A stretch of DNA of 64,000 bases from CADCVT01 sp036389485 (GTDB lineage Bacteria; Actinomycetota; Thermoleophilia; Solirubrobacterales; Solirubrobacteraceae): NCBI GenBank assembly GCA_036389485.1, contig DASVPR010000048.1, positions 1-64,000 of the forward strand, given 5' to 3'. The notes beneath the pieces are model-generated. The model was given only the letters and a program-made list of their open reading frames with translations. It was not told the origin of the DNA and made no database searches. A program made the position numbers and the translations under genes. Of this stretch, positions 16,341-24,879 are shown piece by piece. Position 1 is the stretch's first letter, and every line of letters starts with the position of its first letter.

Positions 16341-18529
16341 CCTCCGTTCAACCTCCGGGTCACGTCGAAGTAGCGCTGCGTGACGTCCCAGGAGCGCGGG
16401 TTGAGGTAGATCGCGACCTTCACCGCCTCGAGCGCGCCGCGCGGGTCGTTCTGGTCGAACAGGCGGAGGTCCGTGAGCCGCATCCACGGGACCCAGTTGG
16501 CGGGCTGCAGCCGCGCCGCCTCCTCGAGGGCGCGCTCGGCGGCGGCCGTGTCGTTCGCCGCGCGCTCGATCGTCGCCAGGTCGAAGAGGGGCTCGACGCT
16601 GAGCGGGTTGCGGTCGCGCGCGGTCTCGATGTGGGCGCGGGCGGCCGCGAAGTCGCCGCGGTCGAGCGCGGTGATCGCCTCGTCGGCGGCGTCGCTCGAG
16701 CGCAGCGGCTGCCAGGCGGTCCAGGCGGCGAAGAGCGCGAACGCGGCGATCGCGGCGGCGGCGGTGAGGCGGCGAGGATCGCGGCGGCGCGGCGGGCGCG
16801 CCGCGCTCGGCGCGGGCGCGGCACCCGGCGGCGGCGCGCCGGCGACGGCGCCTCCCGCCTCCGGTCCCCTCCCCGCGACCCAGCCCGCGGCGATCAGCCC
16901 GATCACCGCGGTGCCTGGCACCGCCCACGTCCAGTCGATCGACGCGTGCGCGCCGAGCACGACGGCGGTGGCGGCGAGCGTGACCAGCCCGGCGCGCTCC
17001 GGCTCGCGGGCGGCGCGGATCGAGGTGCGCGCGGCGACGATCCACGCGATCAGCAGCGCGATGCTGACGCCGAGGCCGAGCAGGCCGAGCTCCGCCATCG
17101 TCTCGGGGACGTAGCCGTGCGCGTGCTGGACGTCGAGGAGGTCCTCGCGGTACTGGGGCCGCGCCGTCGCGTAGCCGCCGGCGCCGAGGCCGGTGACCGG
17201 CTCGTCGCGCCACATCTGGAACGCCTCGTCCCAGTAGCGGGACCGGACGCTGCCGGTCGCGGTCAGGCGGCTCGGGTCGTTCGCGGGACCGACCGCGCTC
17301 GTGTCGGTCAGCGAGGTCCAGGCGTTGTCGAGGCTGCCGCCGAGGCCCTCGTCGGTCGTCGCGAGCGCTCCGGCGGCGGCCACCGGCGTGAGCGCGAGCG
17401 CGACGAGCAGCGCGATGCCGGCCCGCGTCCGGCCGCGCGGCCGCAGCTCCTTCGCGTCGGCCACGAAGCCCGCGACGACGCCCGCGACGTACAGGAGGAG
17501 CAGGACGAAGACGACGAGGACGAGCAGCTCGTGGCCGGCGACGCTGCGGTCGTCCAGGGCGGCGCGGTCGGTCGACAGCGCCTCCTGGCCGAAGGACCAC
17601 GCAGCGATCATCGCAGCGCCCGCCGCGCCGGCGATGAGGACGGTCGCGCCGCGCAGGCGCAGGGGCGCGAGGACGAACCAGAGCGCCGCGCCGGCCGCCG
17701 CCGCGAGCAGCGCGCCGCGGCTGTAGGCCATGAGCGTCGCGCTCAGGCAGATGCCGAGCGCGGGGAACGCGAGCGCGTTGAGCAGCGGCTCTCCCTCGTG
17801 GCGCGCGCCGAGCCACAGGCACGCCGGGACGGCGAGCGCGCCGGTGAGGCCGACCGCGTTCCAGTAGCCGAACGGCTTGCGCAGGCGCGCGAACAGCTCG
17901 AACTCGTTGAGCCACTCGGGGAAGAGCTTCGTCAGCAGCGCGTAGCCGCAGACGGCGGTCGTGGCCAGCAGGATCCCGCCGATGACGCTCGGCCAGCGGA
18001 CCGGCGCGACGCGCGCGGCCGCGACCGCGGCGGCGAACGCGGCGGCGTAGGCGAAGAGGCGGTTCGCCTCCAGCCACGCGCTCGACGGCTGCACGGCCCA
18101 GGAGATCGAGAGCGCGGCGACGGCGGCGAGCGTCAGCAGCAGCGCGACCGGCGCGGCGCCGCGCAGCCGCGTTCCCTCCGCCGCGACGAGCGTAGCCGCG
18201 GAGCACACCGCGCCGCCGACGAGCAGCAGGACGATCTCGACGCGCGTCGTCCCCTCGAGGGACTGTCCCCCACCGGCGCCGAACACGACCGCGGCGAGGA
18301 GGGTCGCGATCGCGACCGTCGTCAGCGCCGGCGCCCAGCGCCCGCCGCGGCGCAGAGCCTGCGCCGCGCGAGCGCGCGCCGCTCCGGCGGCCCCGCTCCG
18401 CGCGCCTCCGGCGGCCACGCCCGAGCCCCCTCCCGGGGCGACACCCGCGGCCCCTCCCGGCGCGACACCCGCGGCCGCTCCGCGAGCGGGGTCGCTCGCG
18501 GGCCTCTCACCCCAGCCGGCGGCGGACAA
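16337..18529 (-). CDS. O-antigen ligase/polymerase-like (Wzy_C) membrane protein with TPR tail
   Basis: The 730-residue protein has about twelve membrane segments, a periplasmic loop with GSVRSRYWDEAFQMWRDEPVTGLGAGGY and HAHGYVPETMAELGLLGL, the Wzy_C/WaaL hallmark. The first 60 residues are a repetitive Gly/Ala/Pro region. The C-terminal 130 residues carry TPR-like helices (RGDFAAARAHIETA, ERALEEAARLQPANWVPW). Proteins of this type polymerise lipid-linked oligosaccharides or ligate them to lipid or protein. Alternative in-frame GTG starts within the repeat would shorten the N-terminus. The gene overlaps the upstream secreted protein gene by 23 bp. Confidence 0.88.
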   Translation of the reverse strand: MSAAGWGERPASDPARGAAAGVAPGGAAGVAPGGGSGVAAGGARSGAAGAARARAAQALRRGGRWAPALTTVAIATLLAAVVFGAGGGQSLEGTTRVEIVLLLVGGAVCSAATLVAAEGTRLRGAAPVALLLTLAAVAALSISWAVQPSSAWLEANRLFAYAAAFAAAVAAARVAPVRWPSVIGGILLATTAVCGYALLTKLFPEWLNEFELFARLRKPFGYWNAVGLTGALAVPACLWLGARHEGEPLLNALAFPALGICLSATLMAYSRGALLAAAAGAALWFVLAPLRLRGATVLIAGAAGAAMIAAWSFGQEALSTDRAALDDRSVAGHELLVLVVFVLLLLYVAGVVAGFVADAKELRPRGRTRAGIALLVALALTPVAAAGALATTDEGLGGSLDNAWTSLTDTSAVGPANDPSRLTATGSVRSRYWDEAFQMWRDEPVTGLGAGGYATARPQYREDLLDVQHAHGYVPETMAELGLLGLGVSIALLIAWIVAARTSIRAAREPERAGLVTLAATAVVLGAHASIDWTWAVPGTAVIGLIAAGWVAGRGPEAGGAVAGAPPPGAAPAPSAARPPRRRDPRRLTAAAAIAAFALFAAWTAWQPLRSSDAADEAITALDRGDFAAARAHIETARDRNPLSVEPLFDLATIERAANDTAAAERALEEAARLQPANWVPWMRLTDLRLFDQNDPRGALEAVKVAIYLNPRSWDVTQRYFDVTRRLNGG

Positions 18530-19052
18530 GGTCCCTGAGGCGCGGGGCGACGAGGGCGAGGGCGGCGGCGGCGGTGAGGACGAGCAGCGCGACGAGCGGG
18601 AACGGGAGGTCGGCGTCGCGGCCGCCGGGGCTCACGCCGGCGACCTTCGCCGGCCGGTCGACGCCCGCGCGGGCGCGGTCGAGCTCCGCCCGCTCCTTCG
18701 GCTGGGCGATGCCGCGGGGGTCGATCGGCTTGCCGTCAGGCCCGAGCGGGAGGCCGCCCTGGCCGGCCGGCAAGGCGCCGTAGTCGTCGCCGTCGTTCTC
18801 GTGCGTCGAGCCCGGCCCGGCGCCGCCGCCGCCGCGCTGGTTGTCGCGCGCGGCGCGGATCAGCTCGCGGCAGTTCGTGTACTCGTCGAGGTCGGCCGGC
18901 ATGTCCTTGAGCGCCTGGCGCAGCTCGGGCTTGGGGTGCCGCTTGTCGAGGCGGCCGTCCTGGCAGTCCTCGTAGATCGCGTCGACGCTCCCGCCCGCCG
19001 CGGCCGGCACGGCGAGCAGGGCGATCAGCGCTGTCAGCACGAGTCGTCTCAT
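18507..19052 (-). CDS. Signal-peptide-bearing, C-terminally anchored hypothetical protein
   Basis: The 181-residue product has a signal peptide (MRRLVLTALIALLAVPAAAG), then SVDAIYEDCQDGRLDKRH and DEYTNCRELIRAARDNQ with two cysteines able to pair. A Gly/Asp/Pro-rich linker follows. A C-terminal membrane segment (LPFPLVALLVLTAAAALAL) with an RLRDLVRRR stop-transfer ends the protein. It overlaps both flanking genes (ATGA upstream, 23 bp downstream). The pattern resembles small actinobacterial surface proteins encoded beside O-antigen ligases. I do not know the function. Confidence 0.75.
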   Translation of the reverse strand: MRRLVLTALIALLAVPAAAGGSVDAIYEDCQDGRLDKRHPKPELRQALKDMPADLDEYTNCRELIRAARDNQRGGGGAGPGSTHENDGDDYGALPAGQGGLPLGPDGKPIDPRGIAQPKERAELDRARAGVDRPAKVAGVSPGGRDADLPFPLVALLVLTAAAALALVAPRLRDLVRRRLG

Positions 19053-20080
19053 CAAGCGTTCCTTCGACGCCGCTCGGCGGACTCCACCGCGGCCGCCATC
19101 CCGGCCGCCCACGCCTCGGGCGTGAAGGCGGCCACGTCGCGCCCGGCGTTCGTGCCGAGCGTCCTGCGCAGGGTATCGTCCCGCGCCATCCGCCGGAGGG
19201 CGCCGGCGAGCGCTTCCGCGTCGTTTGCAGGGACGATCAGCCCGTTGCGCTCGTGGCGCACGAGCCCGCCGGCGGCGGCGCCGACGGCGTCGGATGCGAT
19301 CACCGGGACGTTCATGTGCATGGCCTCGTTGGCGACGAGCCCCCACGGCTCGCGGAACGCGCGGGTCGCGATGGAGGGCATCACCAGAACGCTCGCGCCG
19401 GCCAGGAAGTTTCGGACCTCCTCCGGGGGCAGCGGGCCTGTGAAGGTGGCGCCCGGGCGCGCCGCGCCCGGCCCGATGACGACGAGCTCGCCGTCGACAC
19501 GCGCGCGCCGCCAGGCGTCGAGGAGGACGTGAATCCCCTTCTCGCGCGCGACGCGGCCGACGAAGACGGCGCGGAAGCGGCCGGGCTCCTCGCGCGGCGC
19601 GCTCCAGAACGCGGCGTCGACCGCCTGCGGCGCGACGTGCACGTTCCGCGCGCCCCTCCGGGCGACGTACGAGCTGACGTGCTCGCCGTACGTCGCGACG
19701 GCGCCGGCGTTCGCGTAGAGGTGGCGGAGAAGTGACCAACTCGCGGCATGGGCGGGCGTCCGGGGGTGCCACCACAACGCGGTCCAGAGCACGAACGGCA
19801 CCCCCGCCCGCCGCGCGCCGAGGTACGCGGCGGGCAGCGCGACGCGCCCGACGGTCCCGGCCACGACCGCGCGCGCGCCCTTCGCCAGCTTCGCGACCTC
19901 GCGCTCGGCGACGTCGACGACCGGCACGCCCGGGTCGTCCACCCCCGTCATCGCGTGGCGCCGCTCGCCGCCGAACCGCGCGACGAGCAGCGGCATGCGC
20001 GCGTGCAGCGCGCGGAACGAGGCGACGCGGTCCGGCGGGACCTCGCTCGTCACGAGGAGGATGGGCCGCGGCGCGATCAC
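19052..20080 (-). CDS. Glycosyltransferase family 4
   Basis: This 342-residue GT4 starts at GTG 20080 (MIAPRPILLVTSEVPPDR), overlapping the preceding GT stop. The donor domain contains AVFVGRVAREKGIHVLLDAW, MPSIATRAFREPWGLVANEAMHMNVPVIAS and an AAGGLVRHERNGLIVPANDAEAL turn. FREPWGLV replaces the more usual E-GFG motif, as in a subset of GT4 proteins. It lies in a run of five minus-strand genes with 4-bp overlaps, so expression should be coordinated with the O-antigen ligase. Confidence 0.9.
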   Translation of the reverse strand: MIAPRPILLVTSEVPPDRVASFRALHARMPLLVARFGGERRHAMTGVDDPGVPVVDVAEREVAKLAKGARAVVAGTVGRVALPAAYLGARRAGVPFVLWTALWWHPRTPAHAASWSLLRHLYANAGAVATYGEHVSSYVARRGARNVHVAPQAVDAAFWSAPREEPGRFRAVFVGRVAREKGIHVLLDAWRRARVDGELVVIGPGAARPGATFTGPLPPEEVRNFLAGASVLVMPSIATRAFREPWGLVANEAMHMNVPVIASDAVGAAAGGLVRHERNGLIVPANDAEALAGALRRMARDDTLRRTLGTNAGRDVAAFTPEAWAAGMAAAVESAERRRRNA

Positions 20081-21153
20081 CGCAGCGCCTCCTCGTACGC
20101 GGCGACGGTCGCTCTCCCGCACTGCTCCCAGGTGAAGTGCCGCTCGACGGTCCGCCGCGCCTTCGCGCCGAGGTTCGGCGCCTCGAGGCATTCGGCGAGC
20201 GCGGCGCGCAGCGCGTCGAGATCGCCGCGCGGCACGAGGCGGATCCCCTCGCCGCAGCGCGCGATCTCCTCCGGCCCTGGCTCGCCCGCGCAGCCGATCG
20301 CCGGGAGGCCGGCCGCCATCGCCTCGACGTACGCGACCCCGAACGCCTCGTCGCTCGACGGCATCGCGAAGACGCGGCAGCGCCGGACGACCTCCTGCGC
20401 CGCCGCCGGCGGGAGCTGGCCGTGGAACGTCACGCGGTCGTCGGCGAGGGCCTCCAGCCGCTCCCGCTCGGGCCCGTCGCCGACGATCTCGTACCGCACG
20501 CCGTCGGGCAGCGCGCGGATGACGTCGGCGTGGCGCTTGCGGGGGTCGAGGTGCGCGACGGTGACGACGCCCTCACCCGGCGCGGTCTCGCGCGGGATGT
20601 CCGTGCCGAGGTGCACGACGCGCGTGTGCTCCACCCCCGTCATCTCCGCCACGCCGGCGCTGTTCGCGAGCACGAGGCGGGCGCCGGCGAGCGCCCGCCG
20701 CACCGGCTCCGGCCAGCGCTTGACGGTGAAGAACACGTCGCCGCCGTGGACGGAGACGACGAGCGGCTTCGTCACGCGGGTGCGGAGGACGGCGTCCCCC
20801 GCCGGGACCGCGTTGTGCGCGTGGACGAGGTCGAAGTCGTGGCGCCTCAGCGCGCGGGCGAGCGGCCGCGCGGCCCAGGCGCCCCACGACCCGTACGACC
20901 GCCCGCGCGGCGGCGAGACGAAGGGGACGTACTCGACCGCGATCCCGTCGAGCTGCGCGCGGCGCGGCTGGCGGAGCTTGGCGGCGAGCGACCGCGGGGT
21001 GAAGTCCGCCTTCGGCGGGATCAGGCGGTGGAGCACGAAGACGCGGACGTCCGCGCCGGCGTCGCGCGCGGCGATCGCCTGGCGGTGCGCCCAGACGCCC
21101 AGAACCGGGTCCTCCGCCCAGGGGTAGAACTCGGCGACGACGGCGACCTTCAC
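20077..21153 (-). CDS. Glycosyltransferase family 4
   Basis: This 358-residue GT4 starts at GTG 21153 (MKVAVVAEFYPWAEDPVLG). The N-domain has VVSVHGGDVFFT and a FDLVHAHNAVPAGD loop. The C-domain has VVTVAHLDPRKRHADVI and MPSSDEAFGVAYVEAMAAGLPAIG with the E-x7-E pair. It is similar in layout to mannosyl/glucosyltransferases that begin by surveying HAHN loops. It overlaps both neighbours by 4 bp and belongs to the 22.8-14.9 kb minus-strand operon. Confidence 0.9.
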   Translation of the reverse strand: MKVAVVAEFYPWAEDPVLGVWAHRQAIAARDAGADVRVFVLHRLIPPKADFTPRSLAAKLRQPRRAQLDGIAVEYVPFVSPPRGRSYGSWGAWAARPLARALRRHDFDLVHAHNAVPAGDAVLRTRVTKPLVVSVHGGDVFFTVKRWPEPVRRALAGARLVLANSAGVAEMTGVEHTRVVHLGTDIPRETAPGEGVVTVAHLDPRKRHADVIRALPDGVRYEIVGDGPERERLEALADDRVTFHGQLPPAAAQEVVRRCRVFAMPSSDEAFGVAYVEAMAAGLPAIGCAGEPGPEEIARCGEGIRLVPRGDLDALRAALAECLEAPNLGAKARRTVERHFTWEQCGRATVAAYEEALR

Positions 21154-22772
21154 CGGTGCGTCCGCAGCGTCCGGACGTCGTCGCGGCGGACGTACGGCCG
21201 CCCGTCGAGGAACGCGCGCGCCTCGGCGACCGCCTCGTCGCGCCCGTACGCCGCGGCGGCCGGCACGGCATGGTGGATCGGGGTCGCGTCGACGACGCCC
21301 ATCCGCCAGCCGCGCTCGCGCGCGACCGCCGACCAGTGCGCGTCGAGGCCCCAGCCCATCCTGAGGTCGGGGAACGGGAGCAGCGCGCCGAACGTGTCGC
21401 GGTGGAACGCGGTCACCGGCCCGATCTCGACGAAGCTCGTCTCGCGCGCGACGCTCGCGGGGCGGCGGCGCGTCACCGCCCACGCCGCGTGGCTGGAGAG
21501 ACGGTGCGCGGGCTGCGCGAGCTTGAACCCGTGGCGCTCCGCGATCGCGAGGAAGCGGTCGAGGAACCCGGCCGGCAGGGCGACGTCGTCGTCGACGACC
21601 AGGAGCCAGTCGAAGCGCGAAGCGATCCCTTCGGCGGCGTCCGGACGGATCGCTTCGCGGGCGAGCAGGCGGTTCAGGTTCTCGAACTTCCCGCGGCCGT
21701 CGACGTCGGTCGTCCGGATCTCGACGTGGTGCGACGACGAGCGCAGGATCCTCTCGGCGCCGGGCCACCACGGGCTTCCCTCCCGCGCGACGGACAGCAC
21801 GAGCACGCGCCGCGGCGCCGACCGCGAGGGGCCGCGGCGCCACGCGACGTCGAGCGCGGCGTCGGCGGCGGCCCGGGCGACGGCCCGCCTTCCGCCGACG
21901 GTGCCGGACGCGCCGGAGAGGAAGTCCTCGGCCGCCGCGGGCGACGGTTGGAGCGCCTCCTCGATCCGACCGATCGAGTGCGCGGTGAAGATCGGGCCGT
22001 TGGCGCAGCCGAAGCGCGGGCCGTGGGCGAGCGCGCCGAGGAGGACGCGGGCCTCGCGCGCGAGCGACGGCGGCGTCCCCTTCGCGACGTCCTCGCGCCG
22101 GGCCGCGCGGCCGCGCGCCCGTGCAGCGCGGGCGAGGGAGGACACGCGTGCGTCCGGCCCCGCTCGGCGGTGCTCCAGCGCGGCGCGCGGAAGCCAGCGG
22201 ATCCGCCCGCCGGCCGCGTGCAGCCGCGCCTCCCACTCCTGCTCGTCGCCGTACAGCCCGAGCGACTCGTCGAACGGCCCGACCTCCTCGACCGCCGACC
22301 GCCGGACCGCCAGGTTCGCGCCCCACGCGTGCGGGGCGTCGCGCTCGCTCGGGCCGAGGTCGAGGAACGTGATCGGCGGCCCCTCGCGCCCGCAGAACCG
22401 CGGCGCGTAGCCCTCGAAGACGGCGCGCACCGGGCCCGTGAGGCAGCCGTGGCCGGGGTTGCGCTCCGCCCCGTCGAGCAGCGCGCGCAGCCAGCCGGGC
22501 AGCACCCGCACGTCGTCGTCGACGAAGCAGACGAGCTCGGCGGTCGTCGCGGCGATCCCGGTGTTCCGCGCAGCGTTCAGCCCGCGCGACGAGGCGTGCG
22601 CGACGTACCGGGCGCCGTGCCGCGCCGCGAGGTCGCGGGTCGCGGAGGAGGGCCCGTCGTCGACGACGAGCAGGTCCGCGCCCGCCTCGCGCGCCTGCGC
22701 GGCGAGCCCGCGCAGCGCGACGTCGAGGTAGGACGCACGGTCCTTGGTCGGGACGACGATGGCCGCATCCAC
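21150..22772 (-). CDS. Bimodular glycosyltransferase family 2 protein
   Basis: The 540-residue protein has two GT-A-like halves. The N-terminal half is a classic GT2: IVVPTKDRASYLDVAL, LLVVDDGPSSA, CFVDDDVRVLPGWL and the ED-like GDEQEWEARL acceptor motif. The C-terminal half, from about residue 315, reads RRVLVLSVAREG, then DWLLVVDDDVALPAGFLDRF and WGLDAHWSAVAR, a second GT-A-like domain with its own DDD motif. Such fusions may add two sugars in turn or be processive. It is the first gene of a long minus-strand operon and is divergent from a GT4 with only 46 bp between starts. Confidence 0.88.
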   Translation of the reverse strand: MDAAIVVPTKDRASYLDVALRGLAAQAREAGADLLVVDDGPSSATRDLAARHGARYVAHASSRGLNAARNTGIAATTAELVCFVDDDVRVLPGWLRALLDGAERNPGHGCLTGPVRAVFEGYAPRFCGREGPPITFLDLGPSERDAPHAWGANLAVRRSAVEEVGPFDESLGLYGDEQEWEARLHAAGGRIRWLPRAALEHRRAGPDARVSSLARAARARGRAARREDVAKGTPPSLAREARVLLGALAHGPRFGCANGPIFTAHSIGRIEEALQPSPAAAEDFLSGASGTVGGRRAVARAAADAALDVAWRRGPSRSAPRRVLVLSVAREGSPWWPGAERILRSSSHHVEIRTTDVDGRGKFENLNRLLAREAIRPDAAEGIASRFDWLLVVDDDVALPAGFLDRFLAIAERHGFKLAQPAHRLSSHAAWAVTRRRPASVARETSFVEIGPVTAFHRDTFGALLPFPDLRMGWGLDAHWSAVARERGWRMGVVDATPIHHAVPAAAAYGRDEAVAEARAFLDGRPYVRRDDVRTLRTHR

Positions 22773-22818
22773 GCGGGAAGGGGTACCACGCGCGGCCTGC
22801 TGTCAGGCTGCGCACCGG

Positions 22819-23925
22819 GTGATCCTCTTCCTCCACAACCGCTACCGGACCACCGGCGGCGAGGAGCGCGCGGTCGACGACCTCGCGTGGCTCGTCCGCG
22901 AGCACCTGGGGGAGGACGCCGAGGTCCTGACGCGCGACTCCGGCGCCTCCGGTCGCGGGCACGCGGCGGCCGGCCTGCTGCGCGGCGGCGTGGATCCGGA
23001 CGACGTCGCGCGCGCCGTCCGCCGCACGCGCGCCCGCGTCGTGCACGCCCACAACCTCCTGCCGCAGTTCGGCTGGCGGGCGCTCGCCGCCGCGCGCGAG
23101 GCGGGCGCGCGCGTCGTCGTGCACCTCCACAACTACCGCCTCGTCTGCGCCGTCGCGGTCTGCTTCACGCGAGGGGAGGAGTGCACGCGCTGCCACGGCC
23201 GGTACACATGGCCGGGCATCCGCCTGAACTGCCGCGGCAACCGGGCGGAGGCCGCCGCGTACGGCGCGTCGCTGGCGCTGTGGCAGCGGCGGATGGCCGC
23301 GCAGGCCGACGCGTTCATCGTCCCGAGCGCGTTCGCCCTCCAGCGGCTGCGCGAGCTGCGCGCGCCGCTGGGGGAGCGGGTCACGGTCGTGCCGCACGTC
23401 GTGCGCGCCGTCGCGAGCGCGCCGCGGTTCGACGCCGCCGGCCCGGCGCTCGTGACGTCGCGGCTCGCGCCGGAGAAGGGGATCGACGTCGCGATCGACG
23501 CCTGCCGCTCCGCCGGGCTGCCGCTCGTGATCGCCGGCGACGGCCCGCTCGACGCCGAGCTGCGCGCGCACGCCGCGGGCGCGGACGTGCGGTTCGCCGG
23601 CCGCGTCCCGGAGGACGAGCTGGAGCGGCTCCGCGCTGCAGCGAGCGTCGCGATCGTGCCGTCGCGCTCCGGCGAGACGTTCGGGCTCGCCGCCGCCGAG
23701 GCGATGGCGCGCGGGCTGCCGGTGGCCGCGACGCGGATCGGCGCGCTGCCGGAGCTGGTCCCCGCCGATCAACTCGCCCCGCCCGGCGACGCCGGCGCGC
23801 TGGGCGATCTCGCCGCGAGGCTGCGAGCGAACGAGGCCGCGGCCCGCGCAGGGCTCGAAGCGGTCGCGCGGGTCGCGGCCCCGGAGGTCGTCGCCCGCGC
23901 ACTCGCGAGCGTGTACGACGCGTGA
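22819..23925 (+). CDS. Glycosyltransferase family 4
   Basis: The 368-residue GT4 starts at GTG 22819 (MILFLHNRYRTTGGEERAV); a frame extension to ATG 22744 is out of line with the family. It has VVHAHNLLPQFGW, a Cys-containing CFTRGEECTRCHG loop that could bind a metal or form disulfides, LAPEKGIDVAIDAC and PSRSGETFGLAAAEAMARGLPVAA. The TGGEE loop and the Cys-x2-Cys insertion match a GT4 subgroup of capsular loci. It stands alone on the plus strand. Confidence 0.88.
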   Translation: MILFLHNRYRTTGGEERAVDDLAWLVREHLGEDAEVLTRDSGASGRGHAAAGLLRGGVDPDDVARAVRRTRARVVHAHNLLPQFGWRALAAAREAGARVVVHLHNYRLVCAVAVCFTRGEECTRCHGRYTWPGIRLNCRGNRAEAAAYGASLALWQRRMAAQADAFIVPSAFALQRLRELRAPLGERVTVVPHVVRAVASAPRFDAAGPALVTSRLAPEKGIDVAIDACRSAGLPLVIAGDGPLDAELRAHAAGADVRFAGRVPEDELERLRAAASVAIVPSRSGETFGLAAAEAMARGLPVAATRIGALPELVPADQLAPPGDAGALGDLAARLRANEAAARAGLEAVARVAAPEVVARALASVYDA

Positions 23926-24080
23926 CTCGCGGTCGCGGCGTGAAGGCGCGCGGGCGCGCGGCGGCGGAGCGACGCGGGCGGCGGGCAGGAGGCGGGGATG
24001 AGGTCGCGCGCGTGGAGCGGCGCGGGGCGCGGGGGCGCCGAGCGCTGCCGACGAGCGCGCGCCGCTCCGGAGCCGCGGCT
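23926..24080. other. Short intergenic gap without a recognisable feature
   Basis: Between the end of a plus-strand GT4 and the end of a minus-strand metalloprotease lie 155 bases of GC-rich, low-complexity sequence (runs such as GCGCGCGGGCGCGCGGCGGCGG). No convincing terminator hairpin with T-run or promoter was found. Confidence 0.4.
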
Positions 24081-24839
24081 CTACGCCGCGCGCAGCGTGC
24101 GGCGAGTCGCGCGGGGGAGCCGGCAGCCGAGCCGCTTCGCCCCGCGCAATGAGAGCCGGCCTCCGAGGGCTCGGCGGGCGGCGCGGCAGCGCGCGGCGCG
24201 GCGGCGGGCGGCGCGGGCGGAGCGGGTCCGGTCGCGGGAGGAGCGGCGGGGGGCCGCGGCGACGGCCTCGATCTCGTCGTCGGGCGGCTCGACCTCGACG
24301 ACCGGCTCCGGCCGCGCCGGGTCGGCCGCCTCGCGGCACTCCGGCAGCGGCTGCGAGTAGAGCGCGGCCATGACGTCGCCGGGATCGCCGGTGTGCTGGC
24401 GCCCGAGCAGGTGGCCGATCTCGTGGGTCATCACCGTGCAGAGCTTCGGCCAGTCGAAGTCGGCGCGGGTGTTGAAGTCGATGCGGCAGTCGAAGTTCTC
24501 GCCGGCGTTGTCCCACGCGTGGGTCGGGTTCCGCCACGACGCGGTCGCGTTCGTTCCCGGCTCGAGCGGCGCCCAGGCGAGGACGACCGCCCCGTCGCAC
24601 GGGGTCGCGCCCCAGTGGCTTTCCGCCAGCTCGCGCGCCCGCGCCATCGACGGCCCGTCGACCGGGAAGAGGGCGTCGGCGGGCTCGCTGACGACGTCGC
24701 CGAACTCCGCCCGCGGCGCCGCGGATCCGGCGGAGGCGCTCACCGGCCCGCCGGCGGCGAGGCAGCCGGCGAGCAGCACGAGCGCGCACACGACGAGCGC
24801 GGCGACGGCATGACGATCGATGCGCAGGCGGACCCCCAC
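24081..24839 (-). CDS. Matrixin-like (M10) zinc metalloprotease, lipoprotein
   Basis: The 252-residue protein starts at GTG 24839. An N-terminal lipoprotein signal (VAALVVCALVLLAGC) places the lipidated cysteine at 26. It has the metzincin motif HEIGHLLGRQH at 139-149 with three zinc-binding histidines and the catalytic Glu140. After GDVMAALYSQPLP (a Met-turn candidate) the last 60 residues are Arg/Ala rich and probably disordered. Such proteins act outside the membrane on peptides or proteins. It lies next to sugar-nucleotide genes and 5 kb from the first RiPP-like cassette. Whether it processes a secreted peptide is speculation. Confidence 0.82.
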   Translation of the reverse strand: MGVRLRIDRHAVAALVVCALVLLAGCLAAGGPVSASAGSAAPRAEFGDVVSEPADALFPVDGPSMARARELAESHWGATPCDGAVVLAWAPLEPGTNATASWRNPTHAWDNAGENFDCRIDFNTRADFDWPKLCTVMTHEIGHLLGRQHTGDPGDVMAALYSQPLPECREAADPARPEPVVEVEPPDDEIEAVAAAPRRSSRDRTRSARAARRRAARCRAARRALGGRLSLRGAKRLGCRLPRATRRTLRAA

Positions 24840-24879
24840 GCTCCGCCCATCGACGCCCGCGCGCGAGGGGCTTGCGCGA

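Noticed and set aside
20077..24789. A long open minus-strand frame extending the GT4 (20077-21153) to 24789
   Set aside because: Real families occupy other frames here (bimodular GT2, GT4, metalloprotease). The extra residues are Arg/Ala-rich and have no motifs.
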